Source: RH-AL1 sp965214415
GTDB taxonomy: Bacteria; Pseudomonadota; Alphaproteobacteria; Rhizobiales; Beijerinckiaceae
Length of the DNA: 64,000 nucleotides
Reading direction: 5' to 3'
NCBI GenBank assembly: GCA_965214415.1
Contig: CBDCBQ010000003.1
Span: forward strand, 124,001 to 188,000
Shown piece after piece: positions 62,431 to 64,000 of the stretch (the first letter of the stretch is position 1; each line of letters opens with the position of its first letter). Position numbers and translations under genes: made by a program. The notes under the pieces are model-generated. The model worked only from the letters and a program-made list of their open reading frames with translations, was not told the origin of the DNA and searched no databases.

Positions 62431-63248
62431 CAAATCTGCGCCTGGATGCGCTTGCCGATCTCGTAGGCGCGGCGCTCGAGCAGGCTCGGCGTCTCGCACA
62501 CATAGGAGAGCGCCTGCTTGCGCTCCTTGAAGATGCGCTGGTCCCAGCCGAAGTCGGTGTTGGTCTGGTCCCGCGCGAGGCCGAGACCCTTGGCCGTCGC
62601 ATCATCCTGCGCCTCGGAGATCTTGTCGGATTCCTCGCGCATCCGCTCGGCGAGGCGCTCCTGGCCACGCGCGTAACGCATGATGCCCTCGAGGATCTCG
62701 GATCGATTGCCGTTGATGATGTCGAGCGTGCCGACGAACAGCTTGGTCAATTGCTTGTCCTTGTCGGGACCCGCCTTCCTGGCGAAGTCGACGATGAGGT
62801 CGTTGGCCTCGTCGAGCGTCGTGCGGCGCGAGGCGAGCTTCTGCGCCACCTCGGCCAGCGCGTTGTCCTCGTCCCAATCCTTGCCTTGGGATACGTCGGG
62901 GCCGGTCCAGATCGTGCCGGCGCTGATCGTCGAGACCTTCGGCTGCGCGCAGGGCCATTTGACGGCTGCGTCGGCCGTCGAGGGGGCAAAAAACGTCGTC
63001 GTGCCGGAGTTCTCGTTGGCGCCCGGCAGCACGGTGCCCATGTCGGCCTTCGAGCCGGGCGCGCCCGTGGCCTCCGCGCCGGCCGGCCCCGCGATCGAGC
63101 CGGGCTGCTGGCTCAGTGTCGGCACCTGGCCGGCGGCGGGCGCCGGCGCGTCCGACTGCGGCATCATGCCAGGCACGGGTCCCTGCGCGCGGGCGGCGCC
63201 GACAGACAGAAGCGCCGTGGACGCGAGTAGGAGGGCAAGGTTCCGCAT
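62430..63248 (-). CDS. Secreted protein linked to the PQQ-type ABC transporter (272 aa)
   Basis: A 272-residue protein with signal peptide (to about GAARAQ) and a Pro/Gly/Ala-rich stretch to ~90. An alpha-helical domain follows (WDEDNALAEVAQKLASRRTT, KLFVGTLDIINGNRSEILEG and ARDQTNTDFGWDQRIFKERK). Two cysteines, in WPCAQPK and YVCETPS, may pair. It begins two bases after the ABC permease stop. I do not know the family; position suggests a partner of the permease. Confidence 0.7.
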   Translation of the reverse strand: MRNLALLLASTALLSVGAARAQGPVPGMMPQSDAPAPAAGQVPTLSQQPGSIAGPAGAEATGAPGSKADMGTVLPGANENSGTTTFFAPSTADAAVKWPCAQPKVSTISAGTIWTGPDVSQGKDWDEDNALAEVAQKLASRRTTLDEANDLIVDFARKAGPDKDKQLTKLFVGTLDIINGNRSEILEGIMRYARGQERLAERMREESDKISEAQDDATAKGLGLARDQTNTDFGWDQRIFKERKQALSYVCETPSLLERRAYEIGKRIQAQI

Positions 63249-63250
63249 GA

Positions 63251-64000
63251 TCAGTCTCCGGGGCCGCCGCGGCGCGCCAGCATGCCGCGACCGGGATCGT
63301 AGGCGATCGCGGACAATCCGAACGCCACGATGGTGACGCCAACGACGATGGCGAAGGCTGGCAGGTTGAACTCGAGGTAGAGCGCGAAGCGAACGAGCTC
63401 CACCGCATGGGTGAACGGGTTGAGGAGACAGACGACGTAGAGCGTCTGCGAGGCCTCCTGCATCTTCCACAGCGGGTAGAGCGCCGAGGAGGCGAAGAAC
63501 ATCGGGAAGATGATGAAGTTCATCACGCTCGCGAAGTTCTCGAGCTGCTTGATCTGCGAGGAGACGAGCAGGCCGATGGAGCCGAGCATCAGGCCCGACA
63601 GGATCAGCGCCGGGAACGCCGCGACATACCCCAGCGGGTCGATCTGGATGCCGTAGATATAGGCGACGACGAAGAATACGTAGACCTGAACGACGGAGAC
63701 GATGACGCCGGCGAGCAGCTTGGCGAGCAGCAGCGTCCAGCGGGGGAACGGGCTCGTAAGCAGCACTCGCATCGAGCCGACCTCGCGGTCGTAGACCATC
63801 GACAGCGACGACTGCATGCCGGCGAAAAGCTGGATCATCACAGCCAGCCCCGGCGTGACGTATTCCTCGTAGAGGACATACGTCTGGTAGGGCGGGATGA
63901 TCGAGACGCCGAGCGCCGAGCGGAAGCCGGCGGCGAAGATGAACAGCCAGATGAGCGGGCGCACCAGCGCCGAGAAGAACCGCTCCTTCTGGTTCACGAA
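63251..64000 (-). CDS. ABC-2 type permease of the PQQ-alcohol-dehydrogenase transporter (5' end cut by window)
   Basis: The visible 249 residues hold about six membrane helices with the ABC-2 permease signature: FAGMQSSLSMVYDREVGSMR near residue 60, then TSPFPRWTLLLAKLLAGVIV. This fits the permease of the ABC system tied to PQQ-dependent alcohol dehydrogenases (TIGR03861-like, from memory). The frame is open to the right edge, so the true start and the ATPase gene are probably beyond 64000. Substrate and direction are not known. Confidence 0.85.
   Translation of the reverse strand, partial: FVNQKERFFSALVRPLIWLFIFAAGFRSALGVSIIPPYQTYVLYEEYVTPGLAVMIQLFAGMQSSLSMVYDREVGSMRVLLTSPFPRWTLLLAKLLAGVIVSVVQVYVFFVVAYIYGIQIDPLGYVAAFPALILSGLMLGSIGLLVSSQIKQLENFASVMNFIIFPMFFASSALYPLWKMQEASQTLYVVCLLNPFTHAVELVRFALYLEFNLPAFAIVVGVTIVAFGLSAIAYDPGRGMLARRGGPGD

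Overview
The window is GC-rich alphaproteobacterial DNA. Three things point to a facultatively methylotrophic, bacteriochlorophyll-containing member of the Hyphomicrobiales, probably Beijerinckiaceae or close kin: a crt-bch-puf photosynthesis cluster with PpsR/CrtJ-type operators, a lanthanide-type (XoxF) methanol dehydrogenase, and a pqqABCDE operon. The taxonomic placement is inference from gene content. No rRNA, tRNA, CRISPR array, insertion sequence or prophage was seen.

Layout. 1-24 kb is mostly housekeeping: a parvulin (cut by the left edge), ThpR, a DUF1176 protein, an orphan second pqqA, a zinc metallopeptidase, a large membrane protein, argJ-mutT, the complete EF-P lysylation set (efp, epmA, epmB), an MscS channel, a CAP lipoprotein, an HWE-type sensor kinase, metZ, a transglutaminase-like protein, and purH-mtaB-dapF on the minus strand. 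24.3-29.4 kb holds a GyrI-like secreted protein, bchD, an alpha/beta hydrolase, bchO and a P-loop kinase-like protein. 29.5-46.4 kb is the core photosynthesis block: crtI-crtB, crtC and crtD (minus), crtE-crtF, bchCXYZ and pufQBALMC. A heme oxygenase and an acetyltransferase follow. 48.3-54.7 kb is the methanol-oxidation block: an SBP/permease/ATPase ABC transporter, then xoxF, xoxG and xoxJ. 54.7-64 kb is one minus-strand series: a PQQ-alcohol-dehydrogenase-type ABC permease (cut by the right edge), four uncharacterised secreted proteins, a two-component system, pqqABCDE and two more uncharacterised secreted proteins.

How the parts work together. XoxF needs PQQ (pqqABCDE) and passes electrons to the cytochrome XoxG; XoxJ is its periplasmic partner. 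The photosynthesis genes supply bacteriochlorophyll (bchD, bchO, bchC, bchXYZ), spirilloxanthin-series carotenoids (crtEBICDF) and the reaction centre with LH1 (pufBALM) and its tetraheme donor (pufC). Three TGT-N12-ACA palindromes upstream of crtI, between crtD and crtE, and upstream of bchC suggest coordinated redox or light repression. A shared 9-mer, CTAAGAAAC, occurs upstream of xoxF and of the orphan pqqA, with a related sequence upstream of pqqA of the operon.

Three genes carry apparent one-base frameshifts (bchD near 25170, mtaB near 22510, crtD near 33790), and the start of crtC is also unresolved. The pattern fits residual indel errors in a GC-rich assembly better than independent gene death, but real mutations cannot be excluded from the sequence alone.
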